From the NCBI RefSeq assembly GCF_048771995.1, contig NC_133027.1, positions 5,018,001 to 5,082,000 of the forward strand: a stretch of DNA of 64,000 nucleotides. The letters run 5' to 3'. A model generated the notes under the pieces. The model was not told the origin of the DNA, did not search any database, and saw only the letters and a list, made by a program, of their open reading frames with translations. Positions 47,476 to 58,990 of this stretch are shown piece by piece. The translations under genes and the position numbers were made by a program. Numbering within the stretch: position 1 is the stretch's first letter; each line of letters begins with the position of its first letter. The DNA is from Taeniopygia guttata (Eukaryota > Chordata > Aves > Passeriformes > Estrildidae).

Positions 47476-47894
47476 TGATGCCTTGTGAAGGTTGTCTTAG
47501 AACAGAGACTAGACAGAGCTAAAGAATAAAGTAAGCATTTATTAAGAGGCTTTAATAGATCTACTTTGGGTAGCACAACTCAAAATGGTTACAAAAATGG
47601 ACAACCAGAGGTCTCATGCTTTTATAAATTTTGGTTAATTAGCATATTGGAGGTAATTGTCTAATTACAGCTTTAGTTTATGAAGTTTCATCTTTCTTAT
47701 TTTCTTTCTTTGGTCTACTGTTGTTTATGCTCTTGGGCTTGAGACCTGGATCAGCTGTCCTTGGGTGCTTAGTTAGAGAAGGAATTGTTTTGTCTACTCA
47801 TTCTGTGAAGAGAGCTTACTGTCCCCTAATATGAAACCTAGACTTGCACACTCGAGCAGAACAGAATCTGAAAAATATAAAACCTGAGGCATCA
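47476..47894 (-). mobile_element. Solo LTR related to the 21.4 kb LTR
   Basis: Bounded by an inverted pair, 'tgatgcc' at 47,476 and 'ggcatca' ending at 47,894, giving TG...CA ends. On the minus strand it has 'aagctgtaattagacaatt', 'caatatgctaattaacc', a TATA box (ttataaaag, near 47,620-47,628), 'gtccatttttg' and AATAAA (near 47,539-47,544). The first four items repeat the order seen at 21,412-21,763, so the two LTRs are relatives. No viral genes are adjacent, and no exact target-site duplication was found. Confidence 0.68.
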
Positions 47895-49561
47895 GCACAA
47901 TTCCCATGAGAGTTAGATTAATTTATATTGTCCTTCATCTCTGTCCCTGTGCTTTGCTTCACACTTTATTGAGACTTCAGTATCATAAGGGCTTTTCTTT
48001 CAAGACAGGGCTCTACAGCTCTCTGGGAACTGCAGTATCCCAAGACTGCTAAAACTGCCCTTGACCAGTTGATTTGGTAGCCTTTTACTGTGACCTTGTA
48101 AAAGATAACCCTTCACCCCAGTTAGTCATCTGGATTTTCTACCATGGTCTGTGGAGGTAAATCTCTCCAGAAGGTGCTTCATCCTCCTGTTGATGTTCCT
48201 GTTATTCAGTGTGTCCCAGTCTCATCTATATTTACCTTACAGTTACAATAATTGTTTTTCAGGGGGGAAAAGAGATTTTTTCTTTTGAGAAGTAAGCCTT
48301 TTTGTGTCACACACACATTTACTTCCCAGCCTACACAAGCCTGTCTTGGAATACCCAGTTCCCACTTTGAACTCTTACCATTTACAAGCTGTAGTCTGTG
48401 CTCTCTAAATATCCTTTTGGATTTTCTACAAGTAAACTATTTCTGAAAATCAGACTATCAGTCCCTCTGTCCATCTGGCTCATTCATCTTCTTCCCAGCT
48501 TATTTTTTTTAAGTTCTTTTTGCTGTTGTATCCCTGTGCTTTTCTCAGGGAAAAAAAACAAGCCAAACTGCCTGCAGGTTAAATTGCCTGGAATACTTGG
48601 GTGAGCAACAGGTCTGAGGACATGAAAAACATTCTTTGCTTAAAAATATCGAGCCAATGTCTGTGGGAAAATTCTGGTGGTGTGACCATCTGTGTATTGA
48701 CATATGTTTGCTGTGGAAGGCTGAATCCAGCATTCAGTGCTTCAGTGGGAATCTCAAGTGGCCAGAGTGAGGAGGGCTCAGCCCTCTGTGCCTTGTACAG
48801 ATTGGAGTCACACAGCATGACCCAAACATCTGAACAGGTGGGACAGAAACTCCAGAGGATATGGAGTGAGTTCTGCTTGGAGCAATCAGTGATTCCTCTT
48901 TAAAAAAATGAGAAAAAAAACTTCAACCAGGTAAAAAAACCTAAAACCACTGATTATCCTATAAGACCAGTAATTAAAACTTTGCAATCTGAAGAGTGAA
49001 AAGTCTCATTTTGTCCTTGAAAGAAGATTGCAGCTTCCTTCAGAACATTACAAAGCATTGAAATTTAGAGTTAACACTTCCTTTTCATTGAGCAACCACT
49101 TTAAATCAACTTGGCGTGTAATCCAACAAAATTTATGGGTTTGAGAGGGGCAGAAAAATGAAGGTTTTGCTTTTATGTGTCTGGGGAAAGTCATGGACTG
49201 TGTAGCTGCATCTTTGAAAGGTTTCACATCACCATTAAAACAAAAGGAGTTGCTTAATTTTTCTTCATCTAATTACTGTTTTATGCTGCACTGTGGCATG
49301 AAACTTTCCAAGTCATTGTGCCAGAATTAACATATTTCTCACAACCAGTTTTGCTTTAACAGTTTATAACAAAACAAAGTGGGCTTCGTGAAGGCCCAGG
49401 TTACCCTTAAAACACTGGATTTTGATGCAAGAAGCATCAAGAATGCTGTCTTTCACTCTAATGTGTGTCTTTGCCTGTCTGAGATTGGAATTACAACAGG
49501 TGAAACTGCACAGTGAAACCATACATTAATGGGTCATGTCTATTAAGTAATTTAATCCAAC
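47895..49561. other. Unique non-coding sequence
   Basis: No exon or transposon is recognised. Open frames of up to 100 codons lie on both strands near 48,545-48,903 and look random. Confidence 0.45.
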
Positions 49562-49710
49562 CCTGGGGTGCCCAGCGCAGGAAGGACATGGATATCTTGG
49601 GGCAAATCTAAAGGAATCCACCAAGTAGATAGAGAGGTGGAGAACTTCTGCTATGAGGAAAAGCTGAGAGAATTGCGTCCTTCCAACCCAAACCATTCTA
49701 TGATTCTATG
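49562..49710 (+). mobile_element. CR1 LINE 3' portion with internal deletion
   Basis: Starts with 'gtgcccagcgcaggaagga' and 'cttctgctatgaggaaaagc', then jumps at about 49,676 straight to the last bases of the element, 'ccttccaacccaaaccattc' and 'tatgattctatga'. About 300 bases of 3' UTR present in the 6,486-6,989 copy are missing, so an internal deletion happened with both ends kept. Confidence 0.87.
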
Positions 49711-51909
49711 AGTTACTGAATTTCCTCTGCTTATTTGAAAGATATTTGCTCTGAACGCGAAAGAAAATAGCACTAAAAGAGAAAAAATAAGATGTTTTGG
49801 TCTCTTGTTAGTTGAGTTTTTTAAACTCCGATATGTGTTTTTAATTGTCTGTGCTGAAACAATCATAGAACTATTCTTAATTGTAGTTTTCAGTTTTAAT
49901 AAATAAAAGCCTTTTTTTGTCATGGCTTTTGGCAAACACCATTTACCAAAGTCTTTTATTAAATATATGGGTGTGAAAATTAATGGGAAGGAGGTTCAAA
50001 GGCAGGGGATGGGGGGGTGGAAGTCGTTTTTTGAAAAAACAAGAAACAAAAAACAATTCACATTCCAGCTAGAAGTTTCCCAGAGAGTATGGCATTTTCC
50101 AGGAATGTTCCAACTGCTCTAATGATCTGGTTTCTTTACCCAGTTCCAGGACATCTGACTGGGCTCATGTGCCTTTTCTCAATCTTAAATTTCTTCCCTG
50201 GGGTTCCTCCTTGGGAATTCTGTTAAGGCTGTGGGAGGTAAATCACACAGGAGCCACTCTGTGTAAAGGAAGTCCTGTGGTGTTAAATTGCCTCTCTTGA
50301 GTCATGGTGTCTTCTCCAAGAAAGGAGAAAGGGTATTGCTCTTCCCATTTTTTTTTCATCAAGGAGTTTGAAGTCATTCATTTTGGAATGGTAAGGAAAA
50401 GGAAGGTTTGGATGTTGCCTGGGGTATTTGTTTGGCTGTCATCTCACTGCGATCCATGGGACCAGATCAGGAATATTTTGATGTTTGGAAGGGTAGTGTC
50501 ATTTCAAAAAGGTTTGAAATTTTAGTCACATGTTTCAGCATCCAATAACCTCTGGAAATTCCCAGTAAGGCATGTAATGAGAAAAAGGCATCATTCAAAT
50601 ACTACTGATTTCAGTATGTGAAATTCCATTATGCTAATTTCAATTAAATTAATTCCTTTGTAGATGTCCTCATATCCCTGGCCTGGTCAAAGGAATTTAT
50701 TGACTGAGCACAGAAGAATGGAGAACCTAATGGCAAGAATAGAGTTTTGAAAACTTGCTGATATGTTTTCTCAGAGGGAATTATGGGGAGATACACCTTT
50801 GGGAAGGGGGATGGTGGACATAAACTCTAAATTGGCACAGCTGATACTTTTGAAAATGTTACATCCAGTCTGTTCTTTGGGCACCATATTTTTTTCCCTG
50901 ACATCACAATTTTTTTTCAAAAAATTTGCATCAAAAAAGAAAAAGTGTTTTCTGCTGGTCTAGGCAATTTATTGTGCCAGAAGCTAATGAGACATGAATA
51001 AGGCCAGAAATGCACATCCTTTCACTTCTTTAAACTTTCCACCTTATAGCTGCTTCTGATTTTTCTTCAGATATCAGCACAACTTCACTGTGCTGTCAAA
51101 GCTTGTATAGGATCATATGGCTAAACCCCAGCAAACATCCCTTATTTCTTTCCAGTCTTTATTCTGGTCTAAATGGATGGCTCTGAGTCTGAAAAATAAA
51201 CTACTCTTTCCATAATAGAAAAAAAACCCAACCTTTTCTTGTTTCCCTTCCCATCTTGTAATGACATATTAAGGGAACAAACAAAATCCAAACCTACAAA
51301 ACTCCTTATGACTAGCATCTACTTTTTGGTTGTTATATATTTATTCATTTGTTTGGTTGTTTTTTTTTGCAGTATATTTCCTCAACCACCAAGCAGACCA
51401 TGGATTTCTCCCAACAAACAAGAAGAAATATATTTAAACAGTCAATTTCCCTGCTCTGACACACTGCAGGAGAGTTCAGTGATTAGGGAGGTGCAGGAAA
51501 ATGTGGTCAGATAAGACAGGGAAAAAGCAGGAATACTTCTGGGGCAGTTGATGTTCATATCATTTGTGAAATCGGGATCAATGAACTAGTCCAAAAACAA
51601 TTCAACCCAGAGTAGCTAAATTAACATGCTTGTGATAAATATTCCAAATGCATTTTGGTGAGGAAAAAAAAAAATCTATATAAATGGGAGAATTAAAAAG
51701 GAAAATGTACTTGTCTTTTAGGTTAGCAGCACTACTCATTTTTTCCTATGGAAAATTGCTAGAAAGTCTAAATTTAGAATTTCAAGTATGAATGCATGAA
51801 ACAATCTCACATATTTGCTACACATACTCATGCAAAACTTTAACAAGTCCATGGATGTGCATCCATTCACTTTTTTTATCTATCGTTACTTAGCTTTACA
51901 TTTGGAAAA
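49711..51909. other. Unique non-coding sequence
   Basis: No feature beyond short A- and T-runs (for example 50,347 and 51,360). Reading frames are short. Confidence 0.45.
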
Positions 51910-51964
51910 TAATCATAAATTCACTTAGATTGGAAAAAGGCTTTAAGATCATCAAGTCCAATGT
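51910..51964 (-). mobile_element. CR1 LINE 3'-tip fragment
   Basis: Plus strand 'aatcataaattcacttagat', 'tggaaaaaggctttaagatc' and 'atcaagtccaatg' is a decayed CR1 3' terminus in reverse complement. Confidence 0.72.
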
Positions 51965-52296
51965 TCATATGAAATACATAAAATTATAAAAGCATTTTAG
52001 GACAAAAATAGTGAAGATTAAATTTCTCCTCACTCTGGGACATTGGGAGGTGTTTTCTGTACTGAGACCAGTTTTGCTATCAACAGGATGCAGTATTTCC
52101 ATAAAAATAAATTAAAAACAAGTTCCTGTAGTGATGGGATAAACTCAGACCACAACAGTTCTCCTGGTATCCATAGCTATAATTCACAGAGTTTATGATA
52201 ATGGTAAATTATATTAATTGAAATGGATAAAATAAATAGTGGAAGTGTGGAGAGGACTCTCAAAGTCATGACCTGATAATACTGATTAATTGTATT
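51965..52296. other. Unique spacer
   Basis: No feature is recognised. Confidence 0.5.
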
Positions 52297-52627
52297 GTAT
52301 TGTGTCACCCTGTTCTTTTGAGAGTTTTAAAGTTTTCTAAAAGTTTTCTATGCCTTCTTATGTTTACATATTTCTACTGAATTTTCTCACACTGTTCATG
52401 TAAATAATGATTATTTTACATTCTTCTTTGTGAGTGGAGAGAATTCGTGGACTGTTAGTTTGACCAGTGTGGTTGGAGAAGTGGCAATTTCACCCTCCAA
52501 TCCACTGTCACTTTTGCTATTCTATATGTAGTGGAGTCAAAAAATCCTCTCTTTGAGTTCTTTTCTTTCCCCTTTTACATCTAACATCCATGTGTGAGTT
52601 ATTTCGTGTCATAGTGTGACAGTATTG
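52297..52627. mobile_element. Solo LTR with exact 6-bp target-site duplication
   Basis: The element body is 52,303-52,621 (319 bases). It starts TGTCAC and ends GTGACA, a perfect 6-base terminal inverted repeat with canonical TG...CA ends. It is flanked on both sides by gtattg (52,297-52,302 and 52,622-52,627). TG...CA ends plus a short direct repeat are the signature of retroviral integration, and six bases is usual for class II (ERVK-like or alpharetrovirus-like) elements. No internal genes remain, so it is a solo LTR. Transcriptional orientation is not certain. Confidence 0.85.
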
Positions 52628-53090
52628 GAGTAAATTAAACACAGATTTCTGGCTGTGCTGTACTGAACTGGTAGCTGTAGAACACTTGCACTGGCTTTTT
52701 TGTCTTCAAAATAACTTATCTTAGCAAAAGCTGTCCACATTCAAGAGTTTATATCAGGAATATTGTCTTTGATTTCACTGCAAGTAGTACACATGGAAAG
52801 AGGAAGCGCAGCTGAAGGTTTTTATGATCTCACCCACATTATTAGGATTAGGCTTCAGTTTTCACATTCCCCAGTGAGATAGCTGAATCCCAGCCTGGCA
52901 GGACTGTCAGCTCATTCCTGTGTATTCCCCGTTCAATATTTGTCATTCAATATTCCCTGGAACCACTAGAAATTATATGGGGGAGACCAAACTTGTGCTA
53001 ATTGTCAGGCTATCATCTTTGCTTTATACTGAAAGTGGAAACAAATCAACCACCTGCTCCTCACTTAGAGCAAGCCTGGGCAAACAAAAC
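52628..53090. other. Unique spacer
   Basis: No feature is recognised. Confidence 0.5.
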
Positions 53091-53605
53091 CACGGAATCA
53101 TGGAATCATGTAGGTTGGAAAAGGCCTCTAAGGTCATCAGGTTCAACTGTTAAACTAGCACTGCCAAGGCCACCTCTAAGCCACATCCACACACCTTTTA
53201 AATGCCTCCAGGGATGGTGATTCCGCATCTTTCCTGGGCGGTCTGGGCTTAACAACCCTTTTCACAAAGAATTGCTTTGTAATAATCACCTTAACCATCC
53301 CCTGGCAGCATTTCTTGTGTCCAACAACCACTTGGCTACAATCTCCATTCAGGGAGTTGTAGAGAGTGAGAAGGTCCCCCCTGAGCCTCCTTTTCTCCAG
53401 GCTGGGCCCCTTTCCAGCTCCCTCAGCTGCTCCTCCTCAGACCTGAGCTCCAGACCCTTCCCCAGCTCTGCTCCCTTCCCTGGGCACGCTCCAGCCCCTC
53501 CATCTCTGACTTGTCATGGGGAGCCCAGAACGAACCCAGGATTCGAGGTGCAGCCTCTCCAGTGCCCGGCACATGGGGACAATCAAAAGGATGTCCTACA
53601 GCCAC
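53091..53605 (-). mobile_element. CR1 LINE 3' portion, about 515 bases
   Basis: Plus strand opens with 'cacggaatcatggaatcatg' and 'taggttggaaaaggcctcta', then 'tccagggatggtgattccgc', 'gggagttgtagagagtgaga', 'gagcctccttttctccaggc' and 'cagctgctcctcctcagacc', and ends near 'agtgcccggcacatggggac'. This is a minus-strand element reaching from the 3' end back into the ORF2 tail. The middle (53,230-53,340) is decayed. The 128- and 90-codon frames here are repeat-derived. Confidence 0.92.
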
Positions 53606-54833
53606 TGGAGAAGTGGTGGCAGCTCTCTGAGCTTGTGGCTGGCATCGCTGCGCTTTAGGGAGCTGCTGGAGTTTTCGCTGTAACAGCATTGCCACCTAGT
53701 GCTCCTGCAGTACAGTTCAGCCAGAGCCTGGGAAATGGTGTGTTTTAGCAACCAAAACAAGTACAAAACAAGTTTGTCTAAAAGGTTCTTATATTTTAAA
53801 GGAGTGGACAGGCTGCAAGAAATACAGTAGGGTTTGGGGGTGATCCAGCTTGGTTAAAGTGTGTGTAAAGTGCTCCCAAGAGATGAGAAACTGATGCAAT
53901 ACCTGCACACTTCTGAAAAAAAACCGGAATTCATAATATTGAAATCTATCTGCTCTAAAGCTATAAGTAAAATCCAAACTGGTCATCTAGACTCCTTCTA
54001 TAAATAGAGACACAACAAAATACATTCAACCTACATAAGAATTTATTTAATAAAATCTTGATTTATTAATAAACGTGTTTATTGATGAACATGTGTCTAT
54101 CAGTATTTATTGTAATAAATACAATAAATATCCTCTCTGCATTTTCATTCTCTCTGTTCATTATCTAGGGAGCCATAGGGATTCTGACTGGATGCCTGAC
54201 TTACAGGTAGAAAATTGTAGGTGAGGTGAGTGTAATTCTACACTCAAAGAGTAGATTACAGCAAAGCTCGGAAAAGAATCAGAATCTTTATAACCGTGTA
54301 TTTTAGACAGGATAACACCTCTCCTGTACAACAAACTTTTAGTGAGTGTGAAGGAAAACTCCATTTCTGAAATAAATCAAAACTTGCTTATTTTTGTATT
54401 GATGTGTGAGGTATAGTTTCACACTGCCTTTTGAGGAATTTGGGGTTTTGAACATTTTAAATTGGATCCCAGTAACGAAGCTACTGTAAAGGGAGAAAGG
54501 ATACCTGCAGGGGAGAGACAGGATTTTATTCCCAAAAGAAAACAACATAAGAACATCTATTCTAGAGAGTCTTGGGGACAAGGTTAAAATTTTTGCTCAC
54601 TGTAACTGTGTTGATTTGAGTTTTTTCCAAGTGAAATCACTGCTTTTTCTGCATATTTCCAGGTCCACTGCAAGAGGGAGATTCCTGGCAGAAAAGATGT
54701 GGAGATGAGATTGAAACAGACTGGCTGCAGACTGTGGTCTTGAATTGCTCCTACACAGAAAGAGTTTAAAAGTCACTTAAATCACCTGTACCTTTTCATA
54801 CAAAATTTAATTTTGGGCACTATCACATTGTTT
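53606..54833. other. Unique non-coding sequence
   Basis: No exon or transposon is recognised. Confidence 0.45.
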
Positions 54834-55050
54834 TCATAGACACATAGAATTTTTTTAGGGTAGAAAAAGACCTGTAAGGTCATCAAGTCCTACTGTTAAT
54901 CTAACATTGACAAACACTGCCAAGGCCATGAACTAAACCATGTGCCCAAGTGTTACATCTACACATTTTTTAAATCCCTCTAGAGGTGGTAACTCCACCA
55001 GTGCCCTGGATAGCCTGTCCCAATGCTTAACACCGTTTTAGTGAAGTCTC
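54834..55050 (-). mobile_element. CR1 LINE 3'-end fragment
   Basis: Plus strand 'tcatagacacatagaattt', 'aaaaagacctgtaaggtcat', 'caagtcctactgttaa', 'actaaaccatgtgcccaagt' and 'aactccaccagtgccctgga' is a moderately decayed reverse-complement CR1 3' UTR. It ends in a self-complementary stretch (next entry). Confidence 0.87.
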
Positions 55051-55080
55051 AGATCTCACTAAAGTCTCAGACTTTAGTGA
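55036..55080. repeat. Nested inverted repeat (hairpin-forming)
   Basis: A perfect hairpin has 11-base arms (55,056-55,066 and 55,070-55,080) around a 3-base loop. The left arm also pairs with a further upstream copy (55,037-55,044). It sits at the decayed edge of the CR1 copy. Confidence 0.93.
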
Positions 55081-56423
55081 AATCTCTTTAACCAAAGACA
55101 AGGTGCTTTAGCTAAAGTCATATTGGTCTACAAAGGCTCTAAGAGCACATAGGCATCTGCTGCTAAAAAATAGGACACCACATCTTACTGTTTCATTGGT
55201 ACTAAGCTGGGGACAACATTTTGGGGAATACCTCTATCACAAAATTTAAGTAAAATATAATCATCTTCCTCTTGTCCATGTTTTATCACTGAACAATTAT
55301 ATTAATTTCACACCAGCATGGATATATTAAATAACTCTCTCAGACTGGTTACCCCTATTGCTACCAGTTATCATAATAAAAATACACACAGAACTGTGTT
55401 TCTTGCTTCTCTGAGGGCAATATGTGTCTGTACAATGATAGAAAACACAAGTCATTAGAGTTCTGGTTTGAAATCTCCTGTAAATGTTGTTCCATCAAAA
55501 CCTCTAGGCAACTCTGATTTGGATTAATCCAAATGCAGCTCTATCTGTCAACATGAGATTTCAGGATTACTCTATTGGCAGTGCCCAAGTTACATGGGGA
55601 CAGTTCAGATAGGAGCTGCCTGGCTCAATATTCCATGGAGACAAAAGTCTTGATATTTGTGGTGCTTTACAGAGACATGCTCAGTGTCCTACAGCTGTAT
55701 CTGCAAACTTAAAGAATTTAGCAAATCAGTAAATTTTCCTTCTGGGCCTTCTTGTTCTTGAACCAGAGAAATATTCCTCTGTGCCTCAGCTGTCATCACA
55801 TGCTTGACAGATTTTGGAATGGGATGTAACAAGGTGTCCAAAACCTCGGAGACAGATTTTGGTCCCGTACTGAAATATATAGTAAGCATCAACTTGGTGT
55901 CTTTAGAAAGCATCATGTGCCTTGGAAAATTGGCAAGGGGAGCTTCCAGCTCCATACATGACTTTGTAGATACTTATAGAAGGAGTTTCTACTCCTTTTA
56001 ATGCTTTTGTAATGTGTTTTTCCTTCTTTTAAAAGTAAGAGATATAGTTGCACAGAGACTAACCCCTGGTAAAATGTGACTTCTCTGAAATACCTCTGGT
56101 GTTCTAAAATTTATCATTATAAGTATGATGCTTATCTGATTTTGGTTCTCTCTGTCATATGGAGGTGATCTTTGTCATTATACCGTAATCTCCATTTGTG
56201 TAAATAACAGATGAACAAAGCTTTGTTTTTCAGATGAGCACAGGAAAATCTGTGTTTAAAGTAAAATTGGAGCATTCCAGTACCTGGGATTCATTCTTTC
56301 CATTGAACTATGTAGGCCCCATCTCAACCAATCTTTGACTTCCAGATTTGAATATTAAGGAAATGTAGAGAAGACAATCAGGTTGGCATTCATCACTGCT
56401 AAAGGGAGGGATTTATTTCTGAG
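55081..56423. other. Unique sequence with an unassigned 88-codon ORF
   Basis: A minus-strand frame at 55,689-55,955 (88 codons from ATG) has mixed, non-repetitive amino-acid content with no low-complexity runs, unlike most frames here. I recognise no family, the start context is weak and no splice structure is evident. It could be a gene-fragment relic or chance. Confidence 0.3.
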
Positions 56424-56500
56424 ACATGGCAGGGAGTTGGATCTACACAGTCTTTAGGGTCTCTTCCAATCCAAACCATTCTATAATTCTCTGATTCTCT
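56424..56500 (+). mobile_element. CR1 LINE 3'-tip fragment
   Basis: 'catggcagggagttggatct', 'ctttagggtctcttccaatc', 'caaaccattctataattct' and 'ctgattctct' are the final 75 bases or so of a plus-strand CR1. Confidence 0.88.
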
Positions 56501-57640
56501 AAATGATGGAAACATAAGCAGGAGCTTATGGAAACATAACTCGGAGCAGGTATTGCTGTAAATGACTTCCTGAAAAGTAAGGTAAGGATGCGTTCATCCA
56601 ATTTATTTCCCAATGTTGTCCTGAGACTCAAAACCACATTCAACCCATTTTCTGACCTCAGAGTTAAAAGTTCCTTCATGTCAATATGCTCATTGTCCAT
56701 GAACATCAATCACTTCAGTCCTTGTAGCACAAGGCTGTTCAGAAGGAAGAGGTCAGGCACAATGACAGTGACCATTAACAATTGTGTCCTCATTTCATAG
56801 AACAGAATAGAAAACCTGAATTAAATTGTTACAATTATAGCCAAAAGTGGAAGTGCTAGAATACTGATATATGGTAGGTCTTGCTAAACTAAGAAAGAAG
56901 ACATGAAAATCCTAATAGTGCAATTGTTATTGCAGTTCAAAATGATGCTTTTTTAATAGCAGTTTCACTGAGAATATTTTTATGTAGACACAAGATTTGC
57001 AGAAATGTTCTAACCATTAGCAAAAGGCTGAAGAAAATTCCAAGCTGTCAGTTCCTTTACTCAAAATAGTTTCTTTATCACAGTCACCAAACAAACAGAT
57101 CTCAGGACGTTCAGCAGTGAGGTCTCATGTGCAGAGGTGTGGTCTGTGGGGAACAAGAGATTTTGGTCATCCATCATTTGGGGTGCCATTGGAATCAGTT
57201 CACCACATAAAATGAGGTGTACTTCTCCACAGGGAAGAGCAGAAACCGAACCCATTGAAATGAATTTTAAATTGATATTTTACTGAAGCTGGTAAACAGT
57301 AGGGTTCCTCCAAGGTCCCTAATTCCCAAATTAAGAAGTATAACAGACTGTCATTATGCAAACCTGCTTAAATTCAAGTCCAAATGAGTAAGAGACTAAA
57401 CAAAATAAAACAAATCTTAGCTTTGACTGCAAATAACATATTTACAAATGTAATGTTGAAAAAGAAAAGCAAAATAAAAGTCATCTTGGATCAATAAGAA
57501 CAAAACAAAGTTGATTTTTTTTCCTTCTTGTTTTTAAATTTTGAAGGGAAAAAAAATCTTGTTCAGAAGTTTAGGACTAGAAGACAAAATATTGCACATT
57601 GTAAGGCCAAGAGAAATGTGCTGATATTTAAGAACAAAAA
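56501..57640. other. Unique non-coding sequence
   Basis: No feature is recognised. A-rich stretch near 57,400-57,520. Confidence 0.45.
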
Positions 57641-57705
57641 ATCACTATACTGGATTAGACCAATATCCTGTATCCAGCAGAAGCCAAAAATTAATGTCTA
57701 TATAC
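57641..57705. mobile_element. Possible ancient sauropsid repeat fragment
   Basis: 'ctatactggattagacca', 'atatcctgtatccagcag' and 'aagccaaaa' follow the order of an abundant old reptile or bird repeat ('atggatcagacc ... gtatcctgt ... cag.ggcca'). Short and diverged, so family and strand are left open. Confidence 0.42.
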
Positions 57706-58707
57706 AATATTTCTTCAGAATTCTCTCCCAGACTGCAATAATTTACAGCTCAGGGGTTTCATGAGATTGAAATCCTGCTGTTTACATAACACCATGAACT
57801 TCTTGTCTACAAGGCTGTATGGGCAACACCTGAAATTATAAGAAGATTTAGCCCTTGCAATACCTGATATCGGTGCCTGGAAAGACAGAGTTCCATGGGC
57901 TGGCTGCCTGTTCTATGATGAGAGACTTTCTCTTAGCTTGTTTTAAATCTCTGATCTGCTCTTTCATTGGATACACTTCGCTGTTGCACCAAGACCACAA
58001 TCAGTTTAGTTCTTCTCCCAGGTATCAATTTTTACTGAATTATAAGAAAAACATTCCTAAACATATACAGTTTGCTGAAGAAGTGTGACCCGTTTCTTGC
58101 CATGAAATGCAAAAAAGAAAATGCTTGTGTCAAAACAGGTCTACTCTCCAACTGCTGGAAGATACATAAGTCTGGACACCCCTATAGCCACCTCTGCTCT
58201 TGTGTGTAGAGGGGAACATTTTTGAACAGAAATCCCCACTGTGAGCTGAAAACTGCTTTGGCATCACAGCAGATAACAGAATTTTGGTCATGGCAGCTGT
58301 TGCTGGATGGGAAAAAAAAAAAAAAGTTTTTTTTTTAAAAACCTGTCTCTGTCATCATTTTATGGGCAGTAATGCCAAAGTAGGGAAAAAACTGCCTCTG
58401 TGACTGAAGTCTTCCTACATATTTCCTCTGGCTTTGCCTGGGGTGTCTGATTTACTTTCGAATGTCATTGTTTTTATTATGGTTACAATTGGTGTTATAT
58501 TTCCTACCCAAACCTCACTAGGGCCATTGATCTCATTTCCGTAGCATTAATGTGGTTCCCAGCTCAGATTTGGTAGATGATGACATTCAAAAATGATGGA
58601 AAATACTTCTTAAGAAATTTTTAACTTCTAGCCATTAAAAACTTGTGTGCCAGGTCACACACAGGAACACACACCCCTGAGAGTCCTAAATAAGATCTAT
58701 AAATTGC
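57706..58707. other. Unique non-coding sequence
   Basis: Contains an A14-G-T10 tract near 58,312-58,336. No exon is recognised. Confidence 0.45.
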
Positions 58708-58990
58708 AGAACCATAGAAACACAGAATGGTTTGTGTTTAGAGACACCTTAAAGCTCATCCAGTTCCACCTCTGCCATGGGCAGGGACTCCTTCTGCTAT
58801 CCCAGGTTGCTCCAAGCTCCATCCAGTCTGGCAATGGACAGTTCCAGGGATCCAGGAGCAGCCACAGCTTCTCTGGGCAACCTGTGCCAGGGCCTCAGCA
58901 CCCTCACAGGGAAGAATTTCTTCCTAATAGCTAATCTAAATCTTTCCTATTTTAGTTTAAAACCATTACCCCTTGTCCTTGTCCTTTCTG
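58708..58990 (-). mobile_element. CR1 LINE 3' portion, about 280 bases
   Basis: Plus strand 'accatagaaacacagaatgg', 'gacaccttaaagctcatcc', 'gccatgggcagggactcc', 'cccaggttgctccaagctcc', 'cagccacagcttctctggg', 'cacagggaagaatttcttcc' and 'tttaaaaccattaccccttg' are in the correct order for an intact minus-strand CR1 3' UTR. One of the best-preserved copies here. Confidence 0.95.

Noticed and set aside
53272..53695. Proline- and serine-rich ORFs on both strands
   Set aside because: The GC-rich part is CR1 sequence, which commonly gives such frames.
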